Shown here: positions 30,176 through 39,134 of the stretch, piece by piece | How positions within the stretch are numbered: position 1 is the first letter of the stretch | How the letters are laid out: every line of letters begins with the position of its first letter | Assembly (NCBI GenBank): GCA_020631105.1 | Contig: JAHDHW010000006.1 | Coordinates: 21,039 to 85,038, forward strand | DNA length: 64,000 nucleotides | Direction of reading: 5' to 3' | Origin: Saprospiraceae bacterium | GTDB lineage: Bacteria; Bacteroidota; Bacteroidia; Chitinophagales; Saprospiraceae | Notes under the pieces: model-generated | Seen by the model: only the letters and a program-made list of their open reading frames with translations | The model's database searches: none | What the model was told of the DNA's origin: nothing | Made by a program: the position numbers and the translations under genes

Positions 30176-33100
30176 ATGAATAAGAATTTTACAATCAAGA
30201 CAGGACAAACACCAGATTGGTCACTTACAATTCGTAAAGTCGCTACTCTAATAACCCTGTTTTTTTTGACCCAAACTTTAGTTCAGGCGTCCGCTTTTTT
30301 AGATGTAACTGTAAGTTCTACAGATGCATCTTGTGGCGCAAACGATGGAACTGCTACCGCTATGCCAACTAATGGCTGGGCTCCTTTTACATACCAATGG
30401 AGCAATGGCGCAACTACTCAATCAATTTCAGGTTTAGCCCCAGGCACCTACTCTGTTACAGTGGTAGATGTTGATGGAGCAATTGCTTCTGGTTCAACGG
30501 TAGTTGGACAAAGTGGTCTAAACTTATTCCTTAGCGCCTCTTATGAAACCTGTCCGGGTTCTGCAGATGGTACAGCTAGTGTAAACGTTTCAGGTGGCGT
30601 AGAGCCTATTTCATATTTATGGAGTACTGGAGAAACTTTCGTAGTTGCTTCGGGTCTTTCTGCAGGCGATTATACCGTCACTGCGACAGATGCTAATGGA
30701 TGTACGGGAGTTGGCAGTATTACTGTCGAATTATCTCCTGAAGGTATCTGGTTAATGACTACTACAACTGATGCAGACTGTGGACTTGCAAATGGTACTG
30801 CCTATGTGAGTGTAATGACTGGAGTTGCTCCTTTTACTATTGAATGGAGCGATGGACAAACCGGTACTACCGCAACTGGTCTTGCAGCTGGTAATTATAC
30901 GGTAACGGTAACCGATTCGAATGGCTGTACTAACTCAGAAACAGTTTCAATCGGATCTAATTCTGATTTAGATATTAGTATTTCTGGAACAGATGCTGAA
31001 TGTGGTGCTGATAATGGTACTGCTACCGTTAGTGTAAATGGTGGAACTGCACCTTTTACTTATGCTTGGAGCAATGGTGGAAATACAGCTACAATAACAA
31101 ACTTAAGTGCTGGCACTTATGGTGTAACGGTTACAGATGTTGACGGATGTTCTAATGCTGCATCTATTGATATAGCAGCTCAGGATGGTCTTGAACTAAC
31201 AGTAACAGGTACAGATGCCAATTGTAATGATAATGACGGTACTGCTTCAGCTAACGTAAGTGGTGGATCAGCTCCATACACTTATAGTTGGAGTAATGGT
31301 GGAAATACTGCTACAATTACTGGATTAGCTCCAGGCACGTACAGTGTTACTGCTACAGATAGTAATGGTTGTGGTGCTGTTGGTTCCGTTACAATTAGTG
31401 GCTCAAGTGTTGATGGTGGTTTCATTATCACGACTGATCTTACTCAAATTTGTGTAGGCGATGGGGAGAATGACATTATCGATGTTACCTTATCAGGAAA
31501 TATCGGAAGTAATTCACAATGGTTGATTACTACTCCAGGGTTAGAAATCCTGGGATTATTTGATGCTCCACCTTTCAATTTCGAAAACGCACCTCCAGGT
31601 GTTTGTGTAATTTGGCATTTAAGCTACGAAGGCACTGTTACTGGCCTTGACGTAGGAGCAAATGCTGGAAACTTAGCAGGTTGTTTCGATCTTTCTAACT
31701 CTATTGAGGTACTGCGTGAAGACTGTTGTATACTTGATGGTGGTGATTTAAGTACTACCAGTAATACCTCAATTTGTGCAGGTGATGGAATTGACGATCC
31801 AATCGATGTTGCTTTAACTGGTAATACTGGTTCAAACCAAGCTTGGGTAATCACTGATCAAAGTGGAAATATATTAGGACTTCCAGCTGGACCTCCTTTT
31901 AATTTAGAAGGTGCAGGTGCTGGAGTTTGTTTAATATGGTCAATTAGCTATGAAGACGGATTGACTGGCCTTGAAACAGGATTAAATGTTTCCGGTTTAG
32001 ATGGTTGTTATGAATTGTCAGGTCAATCAATTACTGTAACACGCTACCTGGCACCAACAATCTCATTAAATGGTGCTGATATTAGCTGTAATGGCGGTAA
32101 TAATGGTTCTGTAACTGTGAATATCACAGATGGAACGGCACCATTTTCATATAGCTGGAGTAACGGTGCAACTACTGCAAGTATTACTGGCTTGAGTGCG
32201 GGTACTTACAGCGTTGTAGTGACCGATGCGAATGGTTGTTCGGATGATGCTTCAGTTACTTTATCAGAGTCTGATGCTATTTCACTGACGACTTCAAGTA
32301 CTGATGCTTCTTGTAATGGAGGATCAGATGGATCTGCATCTGCTACAGCGAATGGTGGTGTAGCACCGTTTACATACGCTTGGAGCAATGGTGCAACTAC
32401 TGCTAGCATTTCTGGCTTAAGTGCTGGTACTTATGGTGTAACGGTCACCGATGCTAACGGTTGTACTGGAGAAGCAGGGGTAACTATTTCTGAGCCGACT
32501 GCTCTTAGTTTATCTACTTCTGGAACTGATGTTTCTTGTAATGGGGAATCAGATGGATCTGTGTCTGTTACGGTTAGTGGTGGAACTGCTCCTTACACTT
32601 ACGCTTGGAGTAATGGCGCAACGACAGCGAGTATTTCTGGCTTAAGCGCTGGTACTTACACTGTAGTTGTTACCGATGCAAACGGTTGCTCTGCTTCTGC
32701 TGATGTAACTGTTGAAGAGCCTTCTCCTCTTAGTCTTACCTACGATGGAGGAGATGAGACCTGTATTGGTAGTGCGGATGGATTTGCAGTTGTTAATGTT
32801 TCAGGTGGAACTGCTCCTTACACTTACTTATGGAGTAATGGTGCAACTACTGCTACAGCAAGTGGCCTTAGTGCGGGTACATATGGTGTAACAGTTACCG
32901 ATGCAAATGGCTGTGTAGCTAGTAACTCAACTGCAGTTACAATTATCTCAAACGGTATTACTTCTTGTAGTGCAATGGTTACTTCATCTTATAACGAAGG
33001 TGTAGACATTAGTACTTTTGGAGGAAGTGATGGTAGTGCATCAGTAAATGTGTTCGGAGGAACTGCTCCTTTAAGTTATACATGGAGTAATGGCCAATCT

Positions 33101-34795
33101 GGGGCAACAGCTACAGGATTGAATGCAGGTACTTATACTGTTGACATTACAGATGCAAACGGATGTTCTTGTTCAGCAGAGGTTACGCTAATAGATCCTT
33201 CTAAGATCGGAAACTTTGTTTTTGATGATGTAAACCGAAACGGAATTCAAAATGGAGGTGAATTAGGGATTGCGGACATTACCGTGACTCTGACTGGTAC
33301 AGCAACTAATGGTACGAGTGTTAATAGAATGGTAATGACAGACATGAATGGAGCGTATAGCTTTGATGGTCTTCTACCTGGAAATTATAAAGTAACCTTT
33401 ACTGGTGGTGATAAAGCATCTCCAAAAGGTGCCGGTGGAGATGATGCTCTTGATAGTGATATCAACGAAGATACTGGAATGACTGATTATTTCGACTTGG
33501 GAGTTGCAGAATGTAATAATGATATCGATGCCGGATTCTACGATTGTGTTAACATCGGTGACTATGTGTTCTATGATGGTAACCGAGATGGCGTTCAACA
33601 ACCATGGGAACCTGGTGTAGCAGATGTATCTGTTATCCTTAAAAATGCAGGTCCTGACGGAATTATCTGTAATGAAGATGATGAGGTTGTTGATGGACAA
33701 GTTACCGGTAATGATGGAAGATATTTATTCGAATGTGTTTTACCTGGAGAGTATTATATCCAATTTGGGCTAAATTCTTCTGAAAATGTATTTACGGATA
33801 ACGATCAAGGCGGAAATGATGAATTAGATAGCGATGCAAATCCTGTAACTGGTAAAACGCCACCTTTCACAGTAGTAGAAGGGATGGATGATGATCTTTC
33901 ATTTGATGCTGGTATCTACCCTATTTGTGATGACTTCACTAATGGCGGAGAGATCGGGTACGATCAAGATCTATGTATTGGTGAAGAAGCTGATCCTATT
34001 GTTAGCGTAAGCTTACCTTCTGGTGGTTACGGAGATACAGAGTATTTATGGCTTAAATCTACTATCGGTGGTTCATTAACTAATGGATCATGGTCTGAGA
34101 TTCCAAACGTAGATGCTCCAACTTATGCCCCTGGATTCTTAAGTACAACTACTTTCTATATCCGTTGTGCAAGAAGAGAAGGTTGTGATAACTTCGTTGC
34201 AGAATCTAATGTGGTTGTAATTGAGGTTAATTCTTGTGGTAATAATGGATTCGTTCAGAATCTTTCTGCTGATATCATGGCTAACAGCCGAGTAGCTATC
34301 CACTGGGATACTGAGCCGGAAAATGGTCTTTACAGATATCATATCGAGCGTTCTGCTGATATGACTGACTTTGATGCAATGGGAAGTGTTGAGGGCTTAG
34401 GTAATCAGCAAACCATGAATCGTTACGAGTATATGGATAATACGCCTAGAATAGGACGTAACATCTATCGTATCGTTAGAGAGAATCTTAGCAATGGGGA
34501 GATTATGTATTCAAATACAGTTGAAGTCGTCTTCAACCCTGCTGAGCAAAAATTCTTTGCGTATCCTAATCCAACTAGTGGTGATCTATTCATCGAGTCT
34601 ATTCTAAACATGAATGGAAACGCTACTCTTGAAATCTATGCTGCTACAGGACAACTTCTAGAAGTTGTACAAGTAAATGAGCAAGACGGAAAAGCTACCA
34701 TCAACTTAGATAATTATGCTGCTGGATCTTACTTTGTTAAAGTACAGTTCGAGGATAATGATGACATTGAAGTTATTCGGATTATTAAAGAATAA
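30176..34795 (+). CDS. SprB-repeat / SdrD-B-like giant surface protein with T9SS type A sorting domain
   Basis: 1539 residues. An extended signal peptide spans residues about 1-40 (LITLFFLTQTLVQASA). Ten SprB-type repeats of about 73 residues lie at about 41-415 (five) and 628-1008 (five), each with the pattern C-x-DG-x-YxWSNGATT-x-GLSAGTYxVTVTDANGC. Between them, two copies of another module (about 424-530 and 532-625) start ICVGDGENDIID / ICAGDGIDDPID. Two SdrD-B-like domains follow at about 1010-1250 (IGNFVFDDVNRNGIQNGGE; IGDYVFYDGNRDGVQQPWE) with Asp-rich calcium-type loops. A WLKS/RCARR Ig-like module sits at about 1256-1357, then a fibronectin-like linker and a type A sorting domain from about 1463 (AYPNPTSGDLFIES). 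It is likely a long calcium-stabilised adhesin exported by the T9SS. Confidence 0.9.
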   Translation: MNKNFTIKTGQTPDWSLTIRKVATLITLFFLTQTLVQASAFLDVTVSSTDASCGANDGTATAMPTNGWAPFTYQWSNGATTQSISGLAPGTYSVTVVDVDGAIASGSTVVGQSGLNLFLSASYETCPGSADGTASVNVSGGVEPISYLWSTGETFVVASGLSAGDYTVTATDANGCTGVGSITVELSPEGIWLMTTTTDADCGLANGTAYVSVMTGVAPFTIEWSDGQTGTTATGLAAGNYTVTVTDSNGCTNSETVSIGSNSDLDISISGTDAECGADNGTATVSVNGGTAPFTYAWSNGGNTATITNLSAGTYGVTVTDVDGCSNAASIDIAAQDGLELTVTGTDANCNDNDGTASANVSGGSAPYTYSWSNGGNTATITGLAPGTYSVTATDSNGCGAVGSVTISGSSVDGGFIITTDLTQICVGDGENDIIDVTLSGNIGSNSQWLITTPGLEILGLFDAPPFNFENAPPGVCVIWHLSYEGTVTGLDVGANAGNLAGCFDLSNSIEVLREDCCILDGGDLSTTSNTSICAGDGIDDPIDVALTGNTGSNQAWVITDQSGNILGLPAGPPFNLEGAGAGVCLIWSISYEDGLTGLETGLNVSGLDGCYELSGQSITVTRYLAPTISLNGADISCNGGNNGSVTVNITDGTAPFSYSWSNGATTASITGLSAGTYSVVVTDANGCSDDASVTLSESDAISLTTSSTDASCNGGSDGSASATANGGVAPFTYAWSNGATTASISGLSAGTYGVTVTDANGCTGEAGVTISEPTALSLSTSGTDVSCNGESDGSVSVTVSGGTAPYTYAWSNGATTASISGLSAGTYTVVVTDANGCSASADVTVEEPSPLSLTYDGGDETCIGSADGFAVVNVSGGTAPYTYLWSNGATTATASGLSAGTYGVTVTDANGCVASNSTAVTIISNGITSCSAMVTSSYNEGVDISTFGGSDGSASVNVFGGTAPLSYTWSNGQSGATATGLNAGTYTVDITDANGCSCSAEVTLIDPSKIGNFVFDDVNRNGIQNGGELGIADITVTLTGTATNGTSVNRMVMTDMNGAYSFDGLLPGNYKVTFTGGDKASPKGAGGDDALDSDINEDTGMTDYFDLGVAECNNDIDAGFYDCVNIGDYVFYDGNRDGVQQPWEPGVADVSVILKNAGPDGIICNEDDEVVDGQVTGNDGRYLFECVLPGEYYIQFGLNSSENVFTDNDQGGNDELDSDANPVTGKTPPFTVVEGMDDDLSFDAGIYPICDDFTNGGEIGYDQDLCIGEEADPIVSVSLPSGGYGDTEYLWLKSTIGGSLTNGSWSEIPNVDAPTYAPGFLSTTTFYIRCARREGCDNFVAESNVVVIEVNSCGNNGFVQNLSADIMANSRVAIHWDTEPENGLYRYHIERSADMTDFDAMGSVEGLGNQQTMNRYEYMDNTPRIGRNIYRIVRENLSNGEIMYSNTVEVVFNPAEQKFFAYPNPTSGDLFIESILNMNGNATLEIYAATGQLLEVVQVNEQDGKATINLDNYAAGSYFVKVQFEDNDDIEVIRIIKE
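32060..33190 (+). repeat. Tandem SprB-repeat coding units
   Basis: Five in-frame tandem units, mostly of about 219 bp, encode SprB repeats 6-10. The stretch encoding AWSNGATTASISGLSAGTY is nearly repeated at DNA level (for example near 32150, 32385 and 32600), with mostly third-position differences. The similarity is highest in units 6-9, which suggests recent expansion or gene conversion. Confidence 0.75.
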
Positions 34796-34816
34796 TTCAT
34801 TCTTTTGACTTATATG

Positions 34817-34850
34817 AAAGGGCTGGGTAATTAAACACTCAGCCCTTTTT
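34817..34850 (+). terminator. Intrinsic terminator of the SprB-repeat gene
   Basis: An AAAGGGCTGGGT / ACTCAGCCCTTT stem (34817-34828 with 34836-34847, one imperfect pair) is followed by TTT. It starts 21 bp after the stop codon. Confidence 0.8.
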
Positions 34851-35378
34851 ATTTACCCTCCTCCGAAACAATGTAACACAATTCCCCTCTCTCGTTAATA
34901 ACAACAATAAAAACCAACAAAAAGACAATCTCTCCCCTGTCACATTCAGCTAAATTTTCACCACTCAACCAGGAAACTCTAAACCGTGACAAGCCTTTTC
35001 ATAGTTTTATGAATTAAAATTGAATTTATTTTTAAAAATATTTCCTACAATACATTTAATATTATTTTCATTCATTAAGCATTGGCTATCAGTTTTTAAA
35101 CTTAAATAAGGATTAAAAACATTCAATTATAAATATTTTATATTTATACTTTATTTTCATCTATGTATTGCGCGATATCACTTTGAAGTGTAACTTTGTC
35201 TCGTAATTAGCAGGGAAAACCCTGTTAAATCTAATCCTTCACCTCCTGCAAGGATTATAATTTTCCTCCACTTTACTCTCGCTACCCCTACCACACTTAC
35301 AGCAAAAACACCGAACAATAAGATTGGCCGCCTATTTCCTGCGGAAACGAATTTTTCAATTAAGTAAACACGTACATC
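34851..35378 (+). other. Intergenic region with promoter and leader of the second SdrD-B gene
   Basis: A very AT-rich 528-bp stretch without a credible ORF. It contains the promoter at 35168-35198. Immediately after it, at the expected transcription start, is a CAGGG-AAAA-CCCTG mini-hairpin (35211-35224) that would cap the 5' end of the mRNA. The rest of the leader shows nothing recognisable. Confidence 0.45.
35168..35198 (+). promoter_or_regulatory. Promoter of the SdrD-B T9SS gene
   Basis: TTG at 35168-35170, a 20-bp spacer and TAACTTTG at 35191-35198, a good Bacteroidota -33/-7 pair. Transcription is expected near 35205, giving a leader of about 175 nt. Confidence 0.55.
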
Positions 35379-38372
35379 ATGTTACGAACTCGACTATTTA
35401 ACCAAGAACTAATCTTATCTGTTTTTTCTAATCTTTCATCTAAGTTCTTCTTTACATTTTTCGCTTTAATAGTTGTTAGCAGCACATTTGCTCAAACTGT
35501 TTTAGTTGAACGTACTATCTCCAATACCGTAAATTGTAATGGTGGATATACTTATGGAACATGGTTGAACATGAAAGACATCGACAACAGATACACGCTT
35601 CACAACGGTGTTTTCACAGAATACGATGATAATACTGCTACTTTCACTGGCCGTATCGTAAACAATGGCGATACGACTATTCAGTTTATGGTAGAAACTA
35701 CTATTAGTGGCAGAACATATTCTACACCCACTGGCAGCCCAAAAGCTAGTAACTGTGGAAATAATGACACTTCTGACTGGTACTATTACACAGCAACAGA
35801 AGGTACCTTCACAGGTATTGAAAGAGCCGCTGGAGCATTAATAACTTTTGATAGAATGGGACCTTCTTTCCAGGTAGGTACTGGTGCGAACCAAACAGAA
35901 GGAGCAAATATATTTAATGCATGTGGCTGGTTAAATCTTTACGTAACATCTCAACCAACAGATAATAGCTTAATCTTTACAGGCACAAGTGGTGATTTTA
36001 ATTTCAACCTTTCAGGTACACCACTAACAACTTGTGATAACTTAACACACGGAGGTCAAATCGGAAACTACGAGGTAAAGGCCGGACCTTTCAAAGGTGA
36101 AATCATTGAGAACATTACTGATCCTAGTGGAGGAACAGGAACCATTCAATACATGTGGTTAAAATCAAATGATCCTAACTTAGCTTGGGTAGATTGGACT
36201 GCAATTGATGGTGCTAATGCTGAAAGCTATGATCCAGGTCAAATCACCGAAACTACTTACTTCCTTAGATGTGCTCGTCGCCAGGGATGTACTTACTGGG
36301 ATGGAGAATCTAACATCATCGCAAAAATAATTAACGGCGACGGTATTACTTGTGATGAAGGAGCTGAAGTAACAGATAATACAGGAAATGCAAAAACGGT
36401 AATTGCTAATAATGGATCGGATAATGAATCAAATATCCTTGGGTCTATTGACGAAAACTATACAAAATTATGGGACAATGGTGATTATATTACTGTAGAA
36501 TTAGAAGACACTTTAACTGCTGGTCAATCATTGACAATCAGCTGGAAATCTCGTTACTACTCCAGCTCATACGCAGGTAACTCGAAGTTATTAGTATATG
36601 AGTCACTTGACGGAGTTAACTTCACACTTAACGCGACTTTAGAAACATTGATTATGACTTATAATGTTCATCAAACTGTAAAGCTTCAGTCTGATGCAGC
36701 ATATATCAAACTTGAGAAAAAAGAAAATACACCTGACTTAGATCTTGATGCAATTTCTTACGCAGAAAGAACTTGTCAAAATGTTTGCAGCATCGGAGAC
36801 CGTATCTGGGAAGATTTAAATGCGAATGGAATCCAGGATGACGGAGAGCCTGGCTTAGGTGGAGTATTCATCTTCTTGGAGGATACAGAAGGAAATGCAC
36901 TACCAGGCTATGATTACGCACTTTCAGATGCTAATGGATTCTATTCATTCACAGAGTTACCTTGCGATACTTTTGTAGTTCGATTCGCAACACCTTCTGG
37001 ATATTACCTAACTCAAAGCGGACAAGGAGGAGACGGTGCAAAAGACAGTGATGCAAATATTCTTGACGGACGAAGCATAGTACTTGATTTAGGAGAAAAT
37101 AACAATATTACTAACCTGGATGCTGGTTACTACCACAAAGGATCAATGATCGGTCGTATTTGGGTTGACTCGGATGCAAACGGACAAGAAGCGAGTGATG
37201 AAGACGGCGTAACAGAGGTGAAAGCACAAATCTTCAACGCAGGTCCTGACATGATTGCAAATACTGCTGATGATGTTTTCGAAGCAGAAATGAGAACAGA
37301 CAATTTAGGATTCTTTGAGTTCTTCAACTTAACACCTGGTTTTTACTTTATCCGAATTGATGAGACGAGTCTTCCAATTGGTTATAACTTAATCGTACCT
37401 GAGCAAGGAGAAGAAAACTTCGATAGTGACATTGATCAGACAGAAGGTATTAGCCCGGTATTCGAAGTAATCTCTGGAGGAAATGCCAGCTCTGTTGCAG
37501 ATGGTGGAATCGAGCAATCTTGTAGCTTTATGCCTACACTTACTTTGGGTGATGCTACTTGTCAAGACTTCGCTGTAAACTTTAGCATCACACCTAACGA
37601 CAACGCTAATTACACATACCTTTGGGAATTCTTTGACGAAAGTGCAGCAAGCAATAAACTTGCAGAATCTACAACTGCTAATGCAGATTACACATGGACA
37701 AGTGCTGGTGAAAAAGCATTCCGTGTAACGATCACTGATAATAACAACTGTAGTGTAACCGCAAAAAGATTAATTACTATTCTTTCTGCTGATGATTCTG
37801 ATTGCTTAGCAAACCTACCAGTGGAACTCATTAATTTCAGCGCAAGATTACAAGCGAATAAAACTACAATCGTTGAGTGGTCAACTGCCTGGGAATTAGA
37901 TAATAACTACTTCGAAGTACAACGTTCTTATGATGGTGAGCGCTTTGAGAATATCGGAATGGTTTACGGAGCTGGTACTACAGAACAAATCAACCGATAC
38001 AGCTTCGTTGATGAAACACCTTACTTCGGTCGTACTTACTACCGACTTAAGCAAATCGACTTCGATGGTACTACTGATTTCTCTGAAGTCGTATCCGTCC
38101 TGATCAACGCTGAGGTTAACACTGATGTAATCGCGCAACCAAATCCAACAAAAGGAAGAACAACACTACGCTTGGTTACGCCTTTCGAATCAGATGCAAC
38201 AATCGAAGTTGTAAGCCCAACCGGTCAAGTTCTTGAAGTATTGAATATCCCTGCAGGTGCACACACACAAGAGATTAATTTAGAGCGATACCAACCTGGT
38301 TTCTACCTCTTAAACATCAAATATAATGGGTTCCAACAACTGGTTCACCGAGTAATGAAAGTAAGAGACTAA
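35379..38372 (+). CDS. SdrD-B-like multidomain secreted protein with T9SS type A sorting domain
   Basis: 997 residues with a long signal peptide ending near residue 39 (ALIVVSSTFA|QTVLVE). Residues about 40-215 form an unrecognised beta-rich N-terminal domain. Residues about 225-320 are the Ig-like module shared with the two upstream secreted proteins (IQYMWLKS ... YFLRCARRQG). Residues about 325-465 look like a jelly-roll domain. Two SdrD-B-like domains lie at about 470-585 (IGDRIWEDLNANGIQDDGE) and 588-710 (IGRIWVDSDANGQEASDE). A PKD-like domain (YTYLWEFFDES) runs to about 805, then a fibronectin-like linker and a type A sorting domain (AQPNPTKGRTTLRL ... YQPGFYLLNI). It is probably a surface adhesin or matrix protein; no catalytic residues were recognised. 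Confidence 0.85.
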   Translation: MLRTRLFNQELILSVFSNLSSKFFFTFFALIVVSSTFAQTVLVERTISNTVNCNGGYTYGTWLNMKDIDNRYTLHNGVFTEYDDNTATFTGRIVNNGDTTIQFMVETTISGRTYSTPTGSPKASNCGNNDTSDWYYYTATEGTFTGIERAAGALITFDRMGPSFQVGTGANQTEGANIFNACGWLNLYVTSQPTDNSLIFTGTSGDFNFNLSGTPLTTCDNLTHGGQIGNYEVKAGPFKGEIIENITDPSGGTGTIQYMWLKSNDPNLAWVDWTAIDGANAESYDPGQITETTYFLRCARRQGCTYWDGESNIIAKIINGDGITCDEGAEVTDNTGNAKTVIANNGSDNESNILGSIDENYTKLWDNGDYITVELEDTLTAGQSLTISWKSRYYSSSYAGNSKLLVYESLDGVNFTLNATLETLIMTYNVHQTVKLQSDAAYIKLEKKENTPDLDLDAISYAERTCQNVCSIGDRIWEDLNANGIQDDGEPGLGGVFIFLEDTEGNALPGYDYALSDANGFYSFTELPCDTFVVRFATPSGYYLTQSGQGGDGAKDSDANILDGRSIVLDLGENNNITNLDAGYYHKGSMIGRIWVDSDANGQEASDEDGVTEVKAQIFNAGPDMIANTADDVFEAEMRTDNLGFFEFFNLTPGFYFIRIDETSLPIGYNLIVPEQGEENFDSDIDQTEGISPVFEVISGGNASSVADGGIEQSCSFMPTLTLGDATCQDFAVNFSITPNDNANYTYLWEFFDESAASNKLAESTTANADYTWTSAGEKAFRVTITDNNNCSVTAKRLITILSADDSDCLANLPVELINFSARLQANKTTIVEWSTAWELDNNYFEVQRSYDGERFENIGMVYGAGTTEQINRYSFVDETPYFGRTYYRLKQIDFDGTTDFSEVVSVLINAEVNTDVIAQPNPTKGRTTLRLVTPFESDATIEVVSPTGQVLEVLNIPAGAHTQEINLERYQPGFYLLNIKYNGFQQLVHRVMKVRD

Positions 38373-38398
38373 ACATACACCTTGATCCAAACACTCAG

Positions 38399-38436
38399 AA
38401 GACCATCGGAATCCCCGATGGTCTTCATCATTTTAT
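38399..38436 (+). terminator. Intrinsic terminator after the SdrD-B gene
   Basis: An 11-bp perfect stem (38399-38409 with 38415-38425, core GACCATCGG/CCGATGGTC) with a 5-nt loop is followed by a T-rich stretch. It starts 27 bp after the stop. Confidence 0.85.
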
Positions 38437-38630
38437 CTAATTGATTATCAAATACTTAACACTTTAATAGCTTGACATTTTCGTTTAAATGATATAAATT
38501 ATCCTTAAGACGAAACGATCCCTCCAACAAACACGTAAAAATAGATGACCAAGCCAAAATAGGTATCTTTTTATATCTGTTGAATTTTGGTTTTTTATAA
38601 TTCCAGACACTGAACAAACTGCTAGCTCCC

Positions 38631-39125
38631 ATGAACAAACCGTTACTAATGCTGGCTTTTGCCATGCTATTTGCCATCCAATTGGATGCCCAGGTCCGTA
38701 GAAAATACAAGGACGATAAACTCAAAGATCACACTGTCGTAATCAAAGAGCACAAAGACGTTTCCGATATGGACATCTTGAACGCTGAATTCGACATTGA
38801 TGAATTTGAAGTTGGGCAAGTAATCCGAATCACTACCGAAAACAGACAACTTACTAAGGTGGATACTTTATCCTCTAAAGTCACTCCCATCCCTGCGGAG
38901 TCTGAAAAAAATCCTCAACTGGTAGTTAACGATCGGAAAAGTGCTGAACCTGCTAAAATCCCTGGTAAGAATAGCGCCGTAGGCAACTCAAAGAAAAGCT
39001 ATAGCCCAAGTACTAAGAAAACAATTCGAAATAAGAAATTCAAAAACAAACACTATAGCTTTAACAAGCGTAAACGTTCGAAAAAACGAGTAGGTAAAAA
39101 CAAGAGAACTTGTTATTTATTCTAA
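38631..39125 (+). CDS. Small basic secreted protein of unknown function
   Basis: 164 residues, not recognised. A clear signal peptide (MNKPLLMLAFAMLFAIQLDA|QVRRKYKDD) shows export. The middle (residues about 40-110) is polar and acidic-then-mixed. The last 55 residues are very rich in Lys, Arg, Asn and Ser (KKSYSPSTKKTIRNKKFKNK and KRKRSKKRVGKNKR) and end TCYLF. It is a low-complexity cationic tail that could bind nucleic acid, acidic polysaccharide or lipopolysaccharide. The signal peptide and the absence of a better overlapping ORF support the reading frame; antisense ORFs here lack features. It is followed convergently by the LOG-family gene 9 bp away. Confidence 0.65.
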   Translation: MNKPLLMLAFAMLFAIQLDAQVRRKYKDDKLKDHTVVIKEHKDVSDMDILNAEFDIDEFEVGQVIRITTENRQLTKVDTLSSKVTPIPAESEKNPQLVVNDRKSAEPAKIPGKNSAVGNSKKSYSPSTKKTIRNKKFKNKHYSFNKRKRSKKRVGKNKRTCYLF

Positions 39126-39134
39126 ACGGATAAT

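Noticed and set aside
38456..38725. 89-codon minus-strand ORF over the start of the basic protein gene
   Set aside because: The plus-strand frame has a clean signal peptide and the minus frame has none.
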